Source: Candidatus Limivicinus faecipullorum
GTDB taxonomy: Bacteria; Bacillota; Clostridia; Oscillospirales; Oscillospiraceae
Assembly (NCBI GenBank): GCA_018711755.1
Contig: DVHY01000217.1
Coordinates: forward strand, 1 to 6,714
Direction: 5' to 3'
DNA: 6,714 bases
The position numbers and the translations under genes are program-made. This document shows positions 6,564 through 6,714 of this stretch, piece after piece (within the stretch, counting starts at the first letter, position 1; each line of letters begins with the position of its first letter). The notes under the pieces were generated by a model. It saw only the letters and a list, made by a program, of their open reading frames with translations, did not search any database and was not told the origin of the DNA.

Positions 6564-6603
6564 AAAGAGATCCGGCCGATTTTCATCGGCCGGGTCTCTT
6601 TTT
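6564..6603 (+). terminator. Strong Rho-independent terminator after the DtxR-type regulator
   Basis: GAGATCCGGCCGAT (6567-6580) pairs with ATCGGCCGGGTCTC (6585-6598), with one T-G wobble, around the four-base loop TTTC. It is followed by TTTTT (6599-6603). Flanking AAA and TTT extend the pairing to 17. The minus-strand tail (TCTCTTTATT) is also T-rich, so it may work in both directions. It ends the serC-serA-regulator transcription unit. Confidence 0.92.
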
Positions 6604-6714
6604 CCTGTCCTCATTGTACTCAAAATGCGCTCAGGTTACATCTGAATTACATATTTTTTCTCAACTCTATAACCTGGGATTTAGCTTATCTCTCATCTTC
6701 ATTAAAGGCTTGTT
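6604..6714. other. AT-rich non-coding tail, probably upstream of a gene outside the window
   Basis: The base composition shifts sharply from GC-rich coding DNA to AT-rich DNA. I see no convincing open frame. The stretch holds a seven-base inverted repeat, CAGGTTA (6632-6638) and TAACCTG (6670-6676), and a TATAAC at 6668-6673 that could be a -10 box, but it lacks a good -35 partner. It could be a promoter region for the next gene to the right; the sequence stops too early to decide. Confidence 0.35.

Noticed and set aside
1..6714. Mobile element, CRISPR array, tRNA/rRNA gene, phage or defence system
   Set aside because: No transposase, integrase, terminal repeats, regularly spaced repeats or RNA-gene signatures are visible. 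Apart from the AT-rich last ~170 bases, composition and genes are those of an ordinary chromosomal region.

Overview
The window is GC-rich bacterial DNA. It is packed with housekeeping genes that have strong AGGAGG-type ribosome binding sites and frequent ATA/AGA codons. The protein types point to a Gram-positive member of the Clostridia (Bacillota): a YtvI/YueF-like AI-2E permease, an MtaB-type tRNA methylthiotransferase, the short ACT-containing SerA found in Firmicutes, and a short DtxR/MntR-type regulator. A gut Oscillospirales-like genome is a reasonable guess, but it rests on composition and protein style rather than on a marker gene.

Layout from left to right. A membrane permease of the AI-2E family (12-1280, +) runs tail-to-tail into a PLP-dependent cysteine desulfurase (1271-2401, -), with a 10-base overlap of the coding ends. 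The desulfurase diverges from mtaB (2439-3728, +), and the two start codons are only 37 bases apart. A near-consensus promoter for the desulfurase lies inside the first codons of mtaB. A second near-consensus promoter overlaps the mtaB stop codon and drives serC (3788-4870, +) and serA (4863-6023, +), whose reading frames overlap by 8 bases. A GC-rich hairpin separates serA from a small DtxR/MntR-family metalloregulator (6114-6500, +). A very strong intrinsic terminator (6564-6603) follows it. The last ~110 bases are AT-rich and non-coding.

How the genes fit together. SerA and SerC carry out the first two steps of serine synthesis from 3-phosphoglycerate; the phosphatase SerB is not here. Serine is the precursor of cysteine. 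The desulfurase takes sulfur from cysteine for Fe-S clusters and thiolated tRNA, and MtaB is a two-cluster Fe-S enzyme that puts sulfur on tRNA t6A37. A serine-cysteine-sulfur-tRNA theme next to a metal sensor is plausible, but the link is inferred from position only.

I found no mobile element, CRISPR array, RNA gene, phage gene or unknown multi-gene system. The points most worth a second look are the promoter buried in mtaB, the mixed DtxR/MntR metal-ligand set in the regulator, and the apparent loss of the usual catalytic glutamate in SerA.
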